Assembly: GCF_900168685.1 (NCBI RefSeq)
Contig: NZ_FVZN01000014.1
Location: forward strand, 682,001 to 746,000
From: Solibacillus isronensis
GTDB taxonomy: Bacteria; Bacillota; Bacilli; Bacillales_A; Planococcaceae
Reading direction: 5' to 3'
Length of the DNA: 64,000 nucleotides
The position numbers were made by a program, and so were the translations under genes. This document shows positions 1 to 8,947 of the stretch, one piece after another (the first letter of the stretch is position 1; the number at the start of each line of letters is the position of its first letter). The notes under the pieces are model-generated. The model did not search any database. It saw only the letters and a program-made list of their open reading frames with translations, and was not told the origin of the DNA.

Positions 1-2
1 AT

Positions 3-500
3 ATCGTGAAACTTTGGTGGGGAATCGAAGCGGCAGCTATCAAAGCAGTAAAAGAAAAAGCGGTGGTGAAAATGCAGTATGGACTTACCTTTCATTACAC
101 CAAAGGCATTCTATTTATTACACTGCCATCTGGTCGTTCACTTGCTTATGTTAGGCCAAGAATCGGGATAGATGAGCGTTTTGGAAAAGAACAACTCACG
201 TATGAAGGAACGGAGCAAGGCTCCAAGCAGTGGGGCAGGATTCCTACTTACGGTGGGAAGTTAACGGAGAATATTATTCAAGCCGTTGCTAGGGATTGTC
301 TAGCTGTCTCTATGCTGCGGTTGGATGAAGCGGGATACCGAATTAACTTTCATGTTCATGATGAAGTTATCCTTGATGTTCCTGTCGGAAAGGGGTCAAT
401 GGAAGAAGTAGAAATCATAATGGGTCAATCGATTGATTGGGCTCCAGGACTCCCCTTGGGAGCAGATAGCTTTGAAACCTATTATTACAAAAAAGATTAA
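3..500 (+). CDS. Phage DNA polymerase I (family A), C-terminal part
   Basis: The reading frame is open to the left edge, so only about the last 165 residues are present. The stretch with YGGKLTENIIQAVARD and the following HVHDEVILDVP is the C-terminal palm motif of family A polymerases; HDE is the conserved catalytic motif C. It would replicate phage DNA, and it is followed by antirepressor and primase-helicase genes, the usual phage early module. No upstream frame can be judged. Confidence 0.85.
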   Translation: MVKLWWGIEAAAIKAVKEKAVVKMQYGLTFHYTKGILFITLPSGRSLAYVRPRIGIDERFGKEQLTYEGTEQGSKQWGRIPTYGGKLTENIIQAVARDCLAVSMLRLDEAGYRINFHVHDEVILDVPVGKGSMEEVEIIMGQSIDWAPGLPLGADSFETYYYKKD

Positions 501-522
501 ATCGAATAGGAGGAAAATAAAG

Positions 523-1350
523 ATGAATAGTTTACGAGTGTTCAGATCTTCAGAGTTTGGTCAGTTAGAAGTAATGGTGATTGATGGAAAAGAATACTTT
601 CCTGCAACAGATGTGGCAAAAATGCTCTCCTATAGTAATCCTCATCAGGCCATCATCAAAAACTGCCGGTACCTAACAAAAAGAGAGGTACCTCATCCAC
701 AGAGTGAAGGGAAAACAATCGAAAAGAATTTTATTCCTGAAGGTGATGTTTACCGTTTAATCATCGGGGCTGCATCCCAAGGGAAAAATAAAGAAGTAAA
801 GAAAAAAGCGGAGCAATTCGAACATTGGATTTTCGATGAAGTGCTACCGGATATCAGAAAACATGGGTTGTATGCTTCAGAGTCACTTCTGAATGACATT
901 CTTAAAAATCCTGAATTGGGGATTAAGCTCTTTACTGAGTATAAAGAGGCAAAAGAAAAAGCAAAAATACTTGAACTGGAAAATGCCCAAAACAAACAGA
1001 TTATCGGAGAGCTGAAACCGAAAGCTTCCTATTATGATTTGGTTCTTCAAAATAAATCTGTTGTACCGATTAGCCTTATTGCGAAGGATTACGGATTATC
1101 CGCAAGAAAACTGAACGCCACCCTACATGAGCTAGGTGTGCAATACAAAAACAAAATGGGAAAAACGTGGCTTCTCTATCAAAAATATGCGGAAATGGGC
1201 TATACCCAATCAAAAACCCATGCCATTGATGCAGATAGAAGTGTGATGCATACGTATTGGACGCAAAAGGGTCGATTATTTCTTTACGAGCTACTTAAGA
1301 GAGAAAAAGGATTAGTACCGTTGATTGAGCGCTCTACTAAATCGGCATAG
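523..1350 (+). CDS. Phage antirepressor (Bro-N / KilA-C type)
   Basis: 275 residues. The N-terminal part has the Bro-N signature (GKEYFPATDVAKMLSYSNP near residues 20-40, followed by FIPEGDVYRLI), and the C-terminal part from about residue 170 resembles the phage antirepressor KilAC domain (ISLIAKDYGLSARKLNATLHELG). Proteins of this type counteract a phage repressor or act as DNA-binding regulators. The ATG at 523 follows AGGAGG at a normal distance; an earlier in-frame start would overlap the polymerase gene and lacks a ribosome site. Confidence 0.85.
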   Translation: MNSLRVFRSSEFGQLEVMVIDGKEYFPATDVAKMLSYSNPHQAIIKNCRYLTKREVPHPQSEGKTIEKNFIPEGDVYRLIIGAASQGKNKEVKKKAEQFEHWIFDEVLPDIRKHGLYASESLLNDILKNPELGIKLFTEYKEAKEKAKILELENAQNKQIIGELKPKASYYDLVLQNKSVVPISLIAKDYGLSARKLNATLHELGVQYKNKMGKTWLLYQKYAEMGYTQSKTHAIDADRSVMHTYWTQKGRLFLYELLKREKGLVPLIERSTKSA

Positions 1351-1366
1351 TTGGGAAGTGTCTAAC

Positions 1367-1546
1367 ATGGCCAATATAGACACAGTGGAATTCATAGTGA
1401 AATTAAGGCAGTTCAAAAGTGTAATACCGAAACAGGTAATGAAAACATTGAAAGGTCAGGCTCTTTCCGGTGATTTGGAAGGAGCCAAAAAAGGCCTAGG
1501 TACTGTGTTACGTAGGAGGGCTGGTAGATGTGAAAGAGTTCAGTGA
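1367..1546 (+). CDS. Small conserved phage protein upstream of the primase-helicase
   Basis: 59 residues, basic C terminus. Small proteins with the pattern VIPKQVMKTLKGQALSGDLEGAKKG are, to my knowledge, common directly before VapE-type primase-helicase genes in Firmicutes phages, but no function is assigned. The ATG at 1367 is chosen because it removes overlap with the antirepressor gene; the ribosome site is weak. It overlaps the next gene by 17 bases, suggesting coupled translation. Confidence 0.6.
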   Translation: MANIDTVEFIVKLRQFKSVIPKQVMKTLKGQALSGDLEGAKKGLGTVLRRRAGRCERVQ

Positions 1547-3935
1547 AAGAAGGAACAATAGTTTAAGACATGATGCAAATCTTACGATTGCAACCGGAAG
1601 AAATAGAAAAGAACTGAACTGGAAAAATCGTGAAATGCTCTGGTCTGAGGTTGTTCAGAAGCTAAGTAGCACGATTCGAACCCACGAAACGTATGAGGAA
1701 TATAAAAAGCTTTCCAAAACAAAACAAGATGAGATTAAAGATGTTGGTGGATTTGTCGGTGGCACCTTAAAAGGTGGACGAAGAAAACAGGACAGTGTGG
1801 TTTGGCGGCAGATTGTTTCCCTCGATGCTGACTTCGTGAAAGGGGACTTATGGGCATCTGTTGAGACCATGTTTGGTTACGGATGCGCCATGTACTCTAC
1901 TCATAAACACCATCTGAAGAATCCAAGGTTAAGGCTGGTCATTCCTTTATCAAGGCCGGTTACCGCCGATGAATATGTACCAATAGCAAGAAGGATTGCA
2001 GCTGACCTTGGAATTGACTTTTTCGATGATACCACCTATCAAGTACACCGGCTGATGTATTGGCCATCGACATCATCGGATGGGGAATTTGTCTTTAAAG
2101 TGTTGGACGAGCCATGGATCGATCCCGATGCTGTTTTGGCGAGATATCCAGATTGGCGAGATTCCTCCTATTGGCCAGAAAGTTCTAGAACGGTTTCTGA
2201 AAGAAAAAAGTTAGCAGATAAGCAAGGAGATCCGAAAGCTAAAGAAGGGGTCGTCGGTGCTTTTTGCCGAACGTACTCTGTCATAGATGTGATTGAGAAA
2301 TACTTAAATGATATTTATATCCCTTGCGAGGATCCAAATCGTTACACTTATTCAGCTGGTTCCGCAGCAGGCGGGTTGGTGATTTACGAAGATGGCGACT
2401 TTGCCTACTCTCACCATTCTACTGACCCTATTGGTGGACGGCTTTGTAATGCATTTGATTTGGTTCGTTTTCATTTATTTGGAGACCTTGATGAGTCAGT
2501 AAAAGAGGGAACACCGATCAATCGGTTGCCTTCCTATAAGGCCATGGTGGAAGAAGCACTAAAGGACAAGCAGGTCAAACTCACTTTAGGTAAAGAACAG
2601 TTGAGTCTTGTTGCGGATGATTTTGAAGACGAAGAGATGGAGTGGCTTACAGAACTAACTAGGGATCAAAAAGGAAATATTGTTTCCAGTGCACCAAATG
2701 TCATCCTTATTCTTGAGCATGATCCATCCCTAAGAAATCGAATCGCAATGAACGACTTTGTCCATCGGGTGGTCATTAAAGATGAATTGCCATGGAGGAG
2801 TGTCGACCGTGGCGAATATTGGTCCGATACGGATGATGCTAGTTTAAGAAATTACCTTTACTCAATCTATGGCATTAAAGGAGCGGGGGTTATTGCTGAC
2901 GCTTGGAGTGAAGTGGCGGTGAAGTATGCCTTTCATCCGATAAAAGATTATTTAAACGACCTTGTTTGGGATGGCCAGGAGCGGATTGAATCCTTATTGG
3001 TTGATTATCTTGGTGCCGAGGATAATGAATGCGTCAGAACATTTACTCGAAAAATTATGCTTGCAGCAGTTACAAGGATTTATAGACCGGGTGCCAAGTT
3101 TGATTACTGTGTTGTCATTGTTGGCCCTCAAGGTGTGGGGAAGAGTTACATTATTAAGCTTATAGGTAAGGAATGGCACTCGGATTCCTTGATTACTGTA
3201 AAGGGCAAAGAAGCCTATGAACAGCTTCAGGGTGCATGGATTTTAGAAATGGCTGAGCTGACTGCAACAAAGAAAGCAGACACGGAAGCAGTAAAGCATT
3301 TTATTTCCAAGTCCGAGGATACCTTTCGAGTTGCTTATGGTAGACATAATGAAACGTTTAAACGGCAGTGCGTGTTTTTTGGGACAACCAATGATTATGA
3401 TTTTTTGAATGATCCAACAGGAAACCGTCGCTTTTTACCCATAACGGTTAATGGTGGTGGTCGGAAAAACATGTGGGATGATTTAACGGAAGAGGAAGTC
3501 GATCAGATTTGGGCGGAGGCAAAGGTTCTGTATGAAAAGGGAGAGACCTTAGCTTTAAGTAAAGAAATTGAAGAAAAGGCCTATGAACTTCAGGCTGCAC
3601 ATACTCAGGAAAATCCGATTGCAGAAAGCATTCGAACTTATCTAGAAACAATGGTGCCAACGAACTGGTATGAACTAGATATTGGTTCAAGAAGAGCTTA
3701 TTTGCATATGGACCAGCAGGGTGATGAACAAGGTAAGAAAATGAAGCTAACTAAGGTGTGTGCTCAAATGGTTTGGGAAGAACTTTTCCAAAAGGATGTA
3801 TCCATCATGACCAGATATGATGCCAAAGAAATTAATATGATCATCCAACATACACCTGGCTGGAAAAGGGTTAGTACGATTCGTTTTGACAATAGTTATG
3901 GGACACAACGGGGATTTCGAAGAGAAGAATTGTAA
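1530..3935 (+). CDS. Phage primase-helicase, virulence-associated protein E (VapE) family
   Basis: 801 residues. Residues about 90-200 resemble an archaeo-eukaryotic type primase fold (SLDADF, then YSTHKHHLKNPRLRLVIPL, then YQVHRLMYWPS). Residues about 480-700 form the VapE P-loop helicase with Walker A GPQGVGKS near residue 533 and a Walker B-like WILEMAEL near 570. It would prime and unwind at the phage origin. GTG start with AGGAGG upstream. The stop codon overlaps the first of seven GTAAAC repeats that follow, which fits a nearby origin. Confidence 0.85.
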   Translation: MKEFSERRNNSLRHDANLTIATGRNRKELNWKNREMLWSEVVQKLSSTIRTHETYEEYKKLSKTKQDEIKDVGGFVGGTLKGGRRKQDSVVWRQIVSLDADFVKGDLWASVETMFGYGCAMYSTHKHHLKNPRLRLVIPLSRPVTADEYVPIARRIAADLGIDFFDDTTYQVHRLMYWPSTSSDGEFVFKVLDEPWIDPDAVLARYPDWRDSSYWPESSRTVSERKKLADKQGDPKAKEGVVGAFCRTYSVIDVIEKYLNDIYIPCEDPNRYTYSAGSAAGGLVIYEDGDFAYSHHSTDPIGGRLCNAFDLVRFHLFGDLDESVKEGTPINRLPSYKAMVEEALKDKQVKLTLGKEQLSLVADDFEDEEMEWLTELTRDQKGNIVSSAPNVILILEHDPSLRNRIAMNDFVHRVVIKDELPWRSVDRGEYWSDTDDASLRNYLYSIYGIKGAGVIADAWSEVAVKYAFHPIKDYLNDLVWDGQERIESLLVDYLGAEDNECVRTFTRKIMLAAVTRIYRPGAKFDYCVVIVGPQGVGKSYIIKLIGKEWHSDSLITVKGKEAYEQLQGAWILEMAELTATKKADTEAVKHFISKSEDTFRVAYGRHNETFKRQCVFFGTTNDYDFLNDPTGNRRFLPITVNGGGRKNMWDDLTEEEVDQIWAEAKVLYEKGETLALSKEIEEKAYELQAAHTQENPIAESIRTYLETMVPTNWYELDIGSRRAYLHMDQQGDEQGKKMKLTKVCAQMVWEELFQKDVSIMTRYDAKEINMIIQHTPGWKRVSTIRFDNSYGTQRGFRREEL

Positions 3936-4163
3936 ACACGTAAACTTTGAAATCATTTTATTGTTTACAACCAACTCCTTATATCCTCTATCTATATACT
4001 TTGTAAACATGATAAACAACTATATCTATATAAGAAGAAATAGAGAATAACATATATACCTTATACACCCTAATAGCCTTATATGTATAGATTAACTATT
4101 TTTTTGTTTACTTGTTTACGAGAAGGTTGAAATCCTTATGAATACTGAGTTTTGACTGTAAAC
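3932..4163. repeat. Cluster of seven GTAAAC repeats, candidate phage origin or operator
   Basis: The AT-rich gap between the primase-helicase and VRR-NUC genes has GTAAAC at 3932, 3940, 4003 and 4158 and its complement GTTTAC at 3963, 4106 and 4114, in mixed orientation, often extended to TTGTTTAC or GTAAACA. Iterated short sites in an AT-rich segment next to a replication helicase gene are typical of phage origins; a regulator binding array is the alternative. Confidence 0.5.
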
Positions 4164-4187
4164 ATTTATTTTAGGGGTGACCGATAG

Positions 4188-4466
4188 ATGAATGAAGTGA
4201 GTGTTGAGAAAAGGTTAAGAAAGAAAGTAAACGAAAATGGTGGGTTGGCATTAAAACTTGTGTCGCCCGGTTTTGCTGGGGTGCCGGACCGGTTGGTGCT
4301 CTTTCATGGTTCGAAGGTTGCCTTTGTGGAATTAAAGGCACCGGCTAAGAAGCTACGGGCCTTGCAACGAAAAAGGAAAAAGCAACTAGAAGCTCTAGGC
4401 TTTAAAGTTTTTAAGATTGATAGCTATGAAGCGGTTGATCGAATGCTAGAGGAGATGATCCTTTGA
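4188..4466 (+). CDS. VRR-NUC domain nuclease
   Basis: 92 residues. The VRR-NUC fold is visible as PGFAGVPDRLVLF followed by VAFVELKAP, giving the D...ExK catalytic arrangement of PD-(D/E)XK enzymes. Stand-alone VRR-NUC proteins are frequent in the replication module of Firmicutes phages, next to SNF2 helicases as here, and are thought to process branched DNA. Overlaps the helicase gene by 4 bases. Confidence 0.85.
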   Translation: MNEVSVEKRLRKKVNENGGLALKLVSPGFAGVPDRLVLFHGSKVAFVELKAPAKKLRALQRKRKKQLEALGFKVFKIDSYEAVDRMLEEMIL

Positions 4467-5845
4467 AATATAAACCATATCATTACCAGGCTTACGCCAC
4501 CCAGTGGATTATCGATAGAAAGAAATCAGCTCTTTTTCTTGAAATGGGAATGGGGAAATCGATAGCGACATTAACCGCCATTTTGGAATTGATGTATGAC
4601 TACTTCGATGTTGCTAAGGTTCTCGTTATTGCACCGCTTCGAGTAGCAAGTACGACTTGGGAAGAAGAAGTGGAAAAGTGGGATCATCTAAAAGAGCTTC
4701 GAATTTCAAAAGTGCTTGGTAGTGAAAAGCAAAGGGTAGCCGCTTTATATAAAAAAGCAGATGTCTACATCATCAATAGAGAAAATGTCACTTGGCTCGT
4801 GGATTGGTTTGATGCCGATTGGCCATTTGACATGGTTGTGATTGATGAGTTATCCAGCTTTAAATCATCAAAGGCTCAGCGATTTAAATCCTTAAAAAAG
4901 GTGAGGCCTTTTATTAAAAGATTGGTTGGACTAACAGGAACCCCAGCACCAAACGGTTTGATTGATTTGTGGCCACAGATTTATTTACTCGACGGTGGAG
5001 AGCGATTAGGCAAAACAGTCACTGGTTACCGAGAGAAGTATTTTCTTCCGGATAAACGAAATCAAATGATCGTCTACACATGGAAGTTAAAAGATGGAGC
5101 GGAAGATGCCATTTATGAAAAGCTCTCCGATATCTGCGTGAGTATGAAGGCCAAAGATTACCTTGAATTACCTGAAAGAATCGACAATGTGATACCAGTG
5201 GAATTACCGAAAAAGGTGAAAGATCAATATGATCGATTAGAAAAAGAATTGATTTTATCGATTGAAGAAGCCGATGTCTTAGCTGGATCCGCAGCAGTAC
5301 TGGCGAATAAGTTATTACAAGTAGCTAACGGTGCTGTGTACGATGAAGATGGAGAAGTAAAGCATGTTCATGATGAAAAGCTAAAAGCATTGGATGAATT
5401 GATAGAAGCTGCAAGTGGAAAACCAGTACTTGTGTTTTATGGGTACCAACACGATAAGGACAGGCTTTTACATCATTTAAAGAAACTAAAGCCGAGGCTC
5501 ATTCAAACAGACCAAGACATTAAGGACTGGAATCAAGGAAAGGTTCAGGTTCTTCTAGCCCACCCAGCATCAGCTGGTCATGGGCTGAACCTTCAAACAG
5601 GTGGAAATATTATCATTTGGTTTGGCTTAACTTGGAGCTTAGAACTTTACCAGCAAGCAAACGCTAGACTTTGGCGACAAGGTCAGAAACAAACGGTCGT
5701 GATTCATCACATCATTGCAAAAGACACGATTGATGAACGAGTGATGAAAGCATTAGAAGATAAAGATGTGAGCCAAGCTGCACTGATTGAAGCAGTCAAG
5801 GCAAGAATGAACGAATACAAAGAGGGTATGCCACATGGATTGTAA
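4463..5845 (+). CDS. SNF2/DEAD-type phage helicase
   Basis: 460 residues, TTG start overlapping the previous stop. Motif I is EMGMGKS (residues about 28-34), motif II is VIDELSSFK (near 127), motif III-like GLTGTPAPNGL follows, and motif VI is ANARLWRQGQKQ (near 407). It is a compact superfamily 2 helicase like those paired with VRR-NUC in phages, probably acting in phage DNA replication or recombination. Confidence 0.85.
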   Translation: MKYKPYHYQAYATQWIIDRKKSALFLEMGMGKSIATLTAILELMYDYFDVAKVLVIAPLRVASTTWEEEVEKWDHLKELRISKVLGSEKQRVAALYKKADVYIINRENVTWLVDWFDADWPFDMVVIDELSSFKSSKAQRFKSLKKVRPFIKRLVGLTGTPAPNGLIDLWPQIYLLDGGERLGKTVTGYREKYFLPDKRNQMIVYTWKLKDGAEDAIYEKLSDICVSMKAKDYLELPERIDNVIPVELPKKVKDQYDRLEKELILSIEEADVLAGSAAVLANKLLQVANGAVYDEDGEVKHVHDEKLKALDELIEAASGKPVLVFYGYQHDKDRLLHHLKKLKPRLIQTDQDIKDWNQGKVQVLLAHPASAGHGLNLQTGGNIIIWFGLTWSLELYQQANARLWRQGQKQTVVIHHIIAKDTIDERVMKALEDKDVSQAALIEAVKARMNEYKEGMPHGL

Positions 5846-5863
5846 AGACGGGAGGAATTGCCG

Positions 5864-6295
5864 GTGAACGCAAAAGAATATTTATCCCAGGCTCTTCTGC
5901 TTGATCAAAGAATAAACAGTAAACTTGTACAAGTTTCGATGTTACGAGACCTTGCTTTAAAAACAACGTCCGTCCTTCAGGATGATAAAGTCCAAAGTAC
6001 GAAACAGCAATCACCGATGGAGAGTGCCCTCGTTAAGTTAATGAGCCTTGAGGAGGAAATCAATGACGACATTGATCAATTGATTGATTTAAAACGTGAG
6101 TTGGCTACCCTCGTTTCTGAAATACAGAATCCCTCCTACCGATTGCTTCTTGAGCTTCGTTATCTTAGTGGTAGTACATGGGAAGAAGTCGCTGCCATCA
6201 TGGGGTATGATGTACGATGGGTTTATCGCTTGCATCGGAAAGCGTTGAAAGAAGCGACGGAACGGTTAGAAAACAACTCGGTTGAATGCATATGA
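5864..6295 (+). CDS. Phage late-gene regulator, sigma-70 region 4-like
   Basis: 143 residues, predicted helical in the first 90, then a helix-turn-helix resembling sigma factor region 4 (STWEEVAAIMGYDVRWVYRLHRKAL, residues about 106-130). Proteins of this DUF1492/ArpU/RinA-like group sit between the early module and the packaging genes and switch on late transcription. GTG 5864 is preferred over TTG 5858 because the latter is only two bases from GGAGG. A terminator follows. Confidence 0.7.
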   Translation: MNAKEYLSQALLLDQRINSKLVQVSMLRDLALKTTSVLQDDKVQSTKQQSPMESALVKLMSLEEEINDDIDQLIDLKRELATLVSEIQNPSYRLLLELRYLSGSTWEEVAAIMGYDVRWVYRLHRKALKEATERLENNSVECI

Positions 6296-6315
6296 ATAAG
6301 ATAGAATACCTACAA

Positions 6316-6354
6316 CACCCTTAGAGGATAACGTTCCTTTAAGGGTGTTTTGTT
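6316..6354 (+). terminator. Rho-independent terminator after the early module
   Basis: AACACCCTTA pairs with TTAAGGGTGTT across a loop of about 15 bases, followed by TTTTG. Confidence 0.7.
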
Positions 6355-6442
6355 GGGATTTAGAAACACGCCATTAAAAGCCATTATAAGCCACCCTCAC
6401 CATGTGATAGAGTATAAGCTGTAGAAATAGAATAGAAACAAC

Positions 6443-6477
6443 AGCCCTTGAAGGACAAACCTTCGGGGCTTTTTTAA
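6443..6477 (+). terminator. Rho-independent terminator before HNH gene
   Basis: AGCCCTTGAAGG pairs with CCTTCGGGGCT and is followed by six T. Two terminators in 130 bases separate the early genes from the packaging region. Confidence 0.7.
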
Positions 6478-6501
6478 TAGGATTAAACGGAGTTGAGAGC
6501 A

Positions 6502-6855
6502 ATGCCAATGAAACCAAAGAAGCCATGCAAACACAACGGTTGTCCTTTGTTAACGGACGACAAGTACTGTGAGTTCCATGCAAAGCTTCATGTAGATGAT
6601 AGAGCAAACGCAAGCGAACGTGGGTATGATAACCGTTGGAAGAAAGCGAGCAAACGTTTCTTAAACGCCCATCCTCTTTGTAAACACTGTGAGCAGAAAG
6701 GGAAGCTTACCCAAGCAACAGTGGTGGACCACATCAAACCTCACCGAGGAGACCAGAAACTGTTCTGGGATGAAAGCAACTGGCAACCTTTGTGTAAGAG
6801 GTGTCACGATCGAAAGACAAGAACAGAAGATCAGTATCCAGTTTACAATTTCTAA
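6502..6855 (+). CDS. Phage HNH endonuclease
   Basis: 117 residues. The HNH core reads CKHCEQKGKLTQATVVDHI then the N-containing ESNWQPLCKRCHDRKT, with CxxC zinc pairs. In HK97-like phages an HNH protein next to the terminase is needed for cutting at cos sites. Here it is 4 kb from the terminase genes, but a GC-rich palindromic segment follows immediately. The ATG at 6502 has ACGGAG at 9 bases, better than the in-frame TTG at 6493. Confidence 0.85.
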   Translation: MPMKPKKPCKHNGCPLLTDDKYCEFHAKLHVDDRANASERGYDNRWKKASKRFLNAHPLCKHCEQKGKLTQATVVDHIKPHRGDQKLFWDESNWQPLCKRCHDRKTRTEDQYPVYNF

Positions 6856-7113
6856 CCGACCCCCTAGGGGGTATTAAATCTCTACAACCTTTTATATGGC
6901 GACCGCGCGCCCCCTTCACGCGAATTTTCGCGGAATTAAGCAAGGGGGGTTACTCTGGCGGGCTTGAATATGAGTCCAACCCCAATAGCGATAAGGGTTT
7001 AGGCACTTTTAGATTTTGCAAAAAGGTTCGATTGAGGAAATGATAAAGGTGGTGTCCAGCCCTTGATAGGACTGGGTTTCAACAGTTTTAACCAAAAAAC
7101 AAAAAAAGCGGAT
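6856..7113. other. Gene-free GC-rich segment, candidate cos/packaging site
   Basis: No convincing gene lies between 6856 and 7203. The segment carries a 12-base palindrome CCCCCTAGGGGG (6860-6871), a GC-rich run GCGACCGCGCGCCCCC (about 6899-6914), and an inverted repeat CGCGAA-TT-TTCGCG (6919-6932). Its composition is far above the surrounding level. Similar GC-rich segments downstream of HNH genes are known in cos-type siphoviruses, so packaging is the best guess; the exact cut site cannot be read. Confidence 0.45.
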
Positions 7114-7162
7114 GAAACGCATATTTTAGCTTGCTTAATAGCTGATTAATGCGTTTTTTTAT
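7114..7162 (+). terminator. Possible terminator
   Basis: AAACGCAT (7115-7122) pairs with ATGCGTTT and is followed by a T run. The loop is long (about 26 bases), so efficiency is uncertain. Confidence 0.45.
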
Positions 7163-7203
7163 TGCCCTTTTAAATACTGTTTACGCAGAAAGGAGTAGGA
7201 GTG

Positions 7204-7641
7204 ATGACCGAATCCGAGAGGCAACAAATTTATAACTTGCGGCTTAAAGGAGTTGGCTATAAAGCAATCGCTGCGGTATTGGGAAAATCCCGTGATACTG
7301 TACGTATCTTTTGTAAACAAAATGGTCTAGATGGGGATGCAAAAGTTGTTGCATTAAATGTTAAGGAACAAATGAAGAACCATGTACTCTGCTCCTCCTG
7401 CGGTAAACTCCTTAAACAAAAGGGACGAGGGAGGATTCGGAAGTTTTGTTCTGATGAATGCCGCCGGAAATGGTGGAATGAAAATCCCCAAGCAAGAAAG
7501 AAAAGAGAAAAAGCCATTTATAACTATACCTGTCCACAATGCGGGAAAACGTACAGTTGCTACGGGAACAAGAAACGGAAGTTCTGTAGCCATGATTGCT
7601 ATATCAAATATAGATTTTGGAGGGAAGAAGATGGAGTTTAA
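7204..7641 (+). CDS. HTH and zinc-ribbon DNA-binding protein
   Basis: 145 residues. An N-terminal helix-turn-helix (LKGVGYKAIAAVLGKSRDTV) is followed by two cysteine-rich fingers: CSSCGKLL...KFCSDECRRKWW and CPQCGKTY...KFCSHDCYIKYR. This is a small regulator type often seen in Firmicutes phages and conjugative elements; its target is unknown. ATG 7204 directly follows an in-frame GTG at 7201; AAAGGAG lies just upstream. It overlaps the methyltransferase gene by 11 bases. Confidence 0.7.
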   Translation: MTESERQQIYNLRLKGVGYKAIAAVLGKSRDTVRIFCKQNGLDGDAKVVALNVKEQMKNHVLCSSCGKLLKQKGRGRIRKFCSDECRRKWWNENPQARKKREKAIYNYTCPQCGKTYSCYGNKKRKFCSHDCYIKYRFWREEDGV

Positions 7642-8875
7642 AAAACTGCCAATTGATAATTTAATTCCTGCAAGCTATAACCCCAGGAAGAAATTGAAAC
7701 CGGGTGACAGTGAATTTGAAAAGATTAAAAATAGTATTGAACAGTTTGGTTATGTAGAGCCTGTCATTGTCAATCAGGATATGACAGTGATTGGCGGGCA
7801 TCAAAGAATCACAGTTTTAAAGACATTAGGTTTTACAGAAATCGATTGTGTCGTTATCGATGTTGATAAGACAAAAGAAAAAGCGCTGAATATTGCTTTA
7901 AATAAAATCAGCGGTGAATGGAACAAAGAATTGTTAGCAGACCTTATTCAGGATTTGCAGTCCTTGGATTACGATGTTTCATTTACGGGTTTTGACCCAC
8001 CAGAAATCGATCAGCTTTTTAATGAGGTACATGATAAAGATATTACGGAAGATGATTTTGATGTCGAAAAGGAATTAGCTGAACCAGCTATTACCCAAAA
8101 AGGTGACGTGTGGTTACTTGGTAGGCATCGTTTAGTTTGTGGAGACAGTACTGATCTAGAGGTTTATCAAGTTCTTATGAATGGTCAGAAGGCAAATCTT
8201 GTAGTAACGGACCCACCGTACAACGTAAATTACTCTTCACAAGCAGGCAGTATCCAGAACGATAACATGAAAGATGAAGAGTTTTATAACTTCTTACTCA
8301 AAGCCTATAAAAATATGGCTGCTAGTATGGAAAAGGATGCATCCATCTATGTGTTCCATGCGGATACGGAAGGTTACAACTTTAGAAAGGCTTTCAAGGA
8401 TGCAGGCTTTTACTTATCAGGTGTTTGCATCTGGGCCAAGCAGAGTCTGGTTCTTGGAAGAAGTCCATACCAATGGAAACATGAACCGATTTTATTTGGC
8501 TGGTTAAAGGATGGTAAGCATAACTGGTATGCCGATCGAAAGCAGAGCACTATCTGGAACTTCGATAGACCGTCGAAGAATGCTCTTCATCCAACGATGA
8601 AGCCGGTTAACTTGTGTGCCTATCCGATTCAAAACAGTAGCATGAGCAATTGCATCGTCCTGGATCCTTTTGGCGGGAGTGGTTCTACTCTCATGGCTTG
8701 TGAACAGACTAATCGGATTTGCTATACGATCGAATTGGATGAAAAATACGCAGATGCGATTGTCAAAAGGTATATCGAACACATGGGAACGGATGCGAAT
8801 GTTTTCCTGGAAAGGGATGGAGAGAAGCTATCATATCAGGATGTTCCTAAACCTGTATTTGACGAAATATTATAG
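7631..8875 (+). CDS. ParB-like domain fused to DNA methyltransferase
   Basis: 414 residues. Residues about 1-90 are a ParB/Srx-like N-terminal domain (IPASYNPRKK, then VIGGHQRI). From about 150 onward comes a DNA methyltransferase of the beta order: catalytic TDPPYN near residue 193 before the SAM-binding LDPFGGSGST near 343. No restriction partner is next to it, so it is an orphan, likely protecting phage DNA or regulating it. ATG 7631 has GGAGGGA upstream; earlier in-frame starts lie inside the previous gene. Confidence 0.85.
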   Translation: MEFKKLPIDNLIPASYNPRKKLKPGDSEFEKIKNSIEQFGYVEPVIVNQDMTVIGGHQRITVLKTLGFTEIDCVVIDVDKTKEKALNIALNKISGEWNKELLADLIQDLQSLDYDVSFTGFDPPEIDQLFNEVHDKDITEDDFDVEKELAEPAITQKGDVWLLGRHRLVCGDSTDLEVYQVLMNGQKANLVVTDPPYNVNYSSQAGSIQNDNMKDEEFYNFLLKAYKNMAASMEKDASIYVFHADTEGYNFRKAFKDAGFYLSGVCIWAKQSLVLGRSPYQWKHEPILFGWLKDGKHNWYADRKQSTIWNFDRPSKNALHPTMKPVNLCAYPIQNSSMSNCIVLDPFGGSGSTLMACEQTNRICYTIELDEKYADAIVKRYIEHMGTDANVFLERDGEKLSYQDVPKPVFDEIL

Positions 8876-8947
8876 ACGAACAAAGTTGCTATACCTCAGT
8901 CATGTATGGCAATATGCAACTACCTTGAAGAGATTGGAGGCAGAGTG

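Noticed and set aside
6689-7043. Small open frames overlapping the HNH gene and the GC-rich segment
   Set aside because: They lack ribosome sites, overlap a well-supported gene in another frame, and translate to low-complexity sequence.
7382-7630. N-terminal extension of the ParB/methyltransferase gene
   Set aside because: The extension lies in another frame of the zinc-finger gene; ATG 7631 has GGAGGGA and begins the conserved ParB-like sequence.
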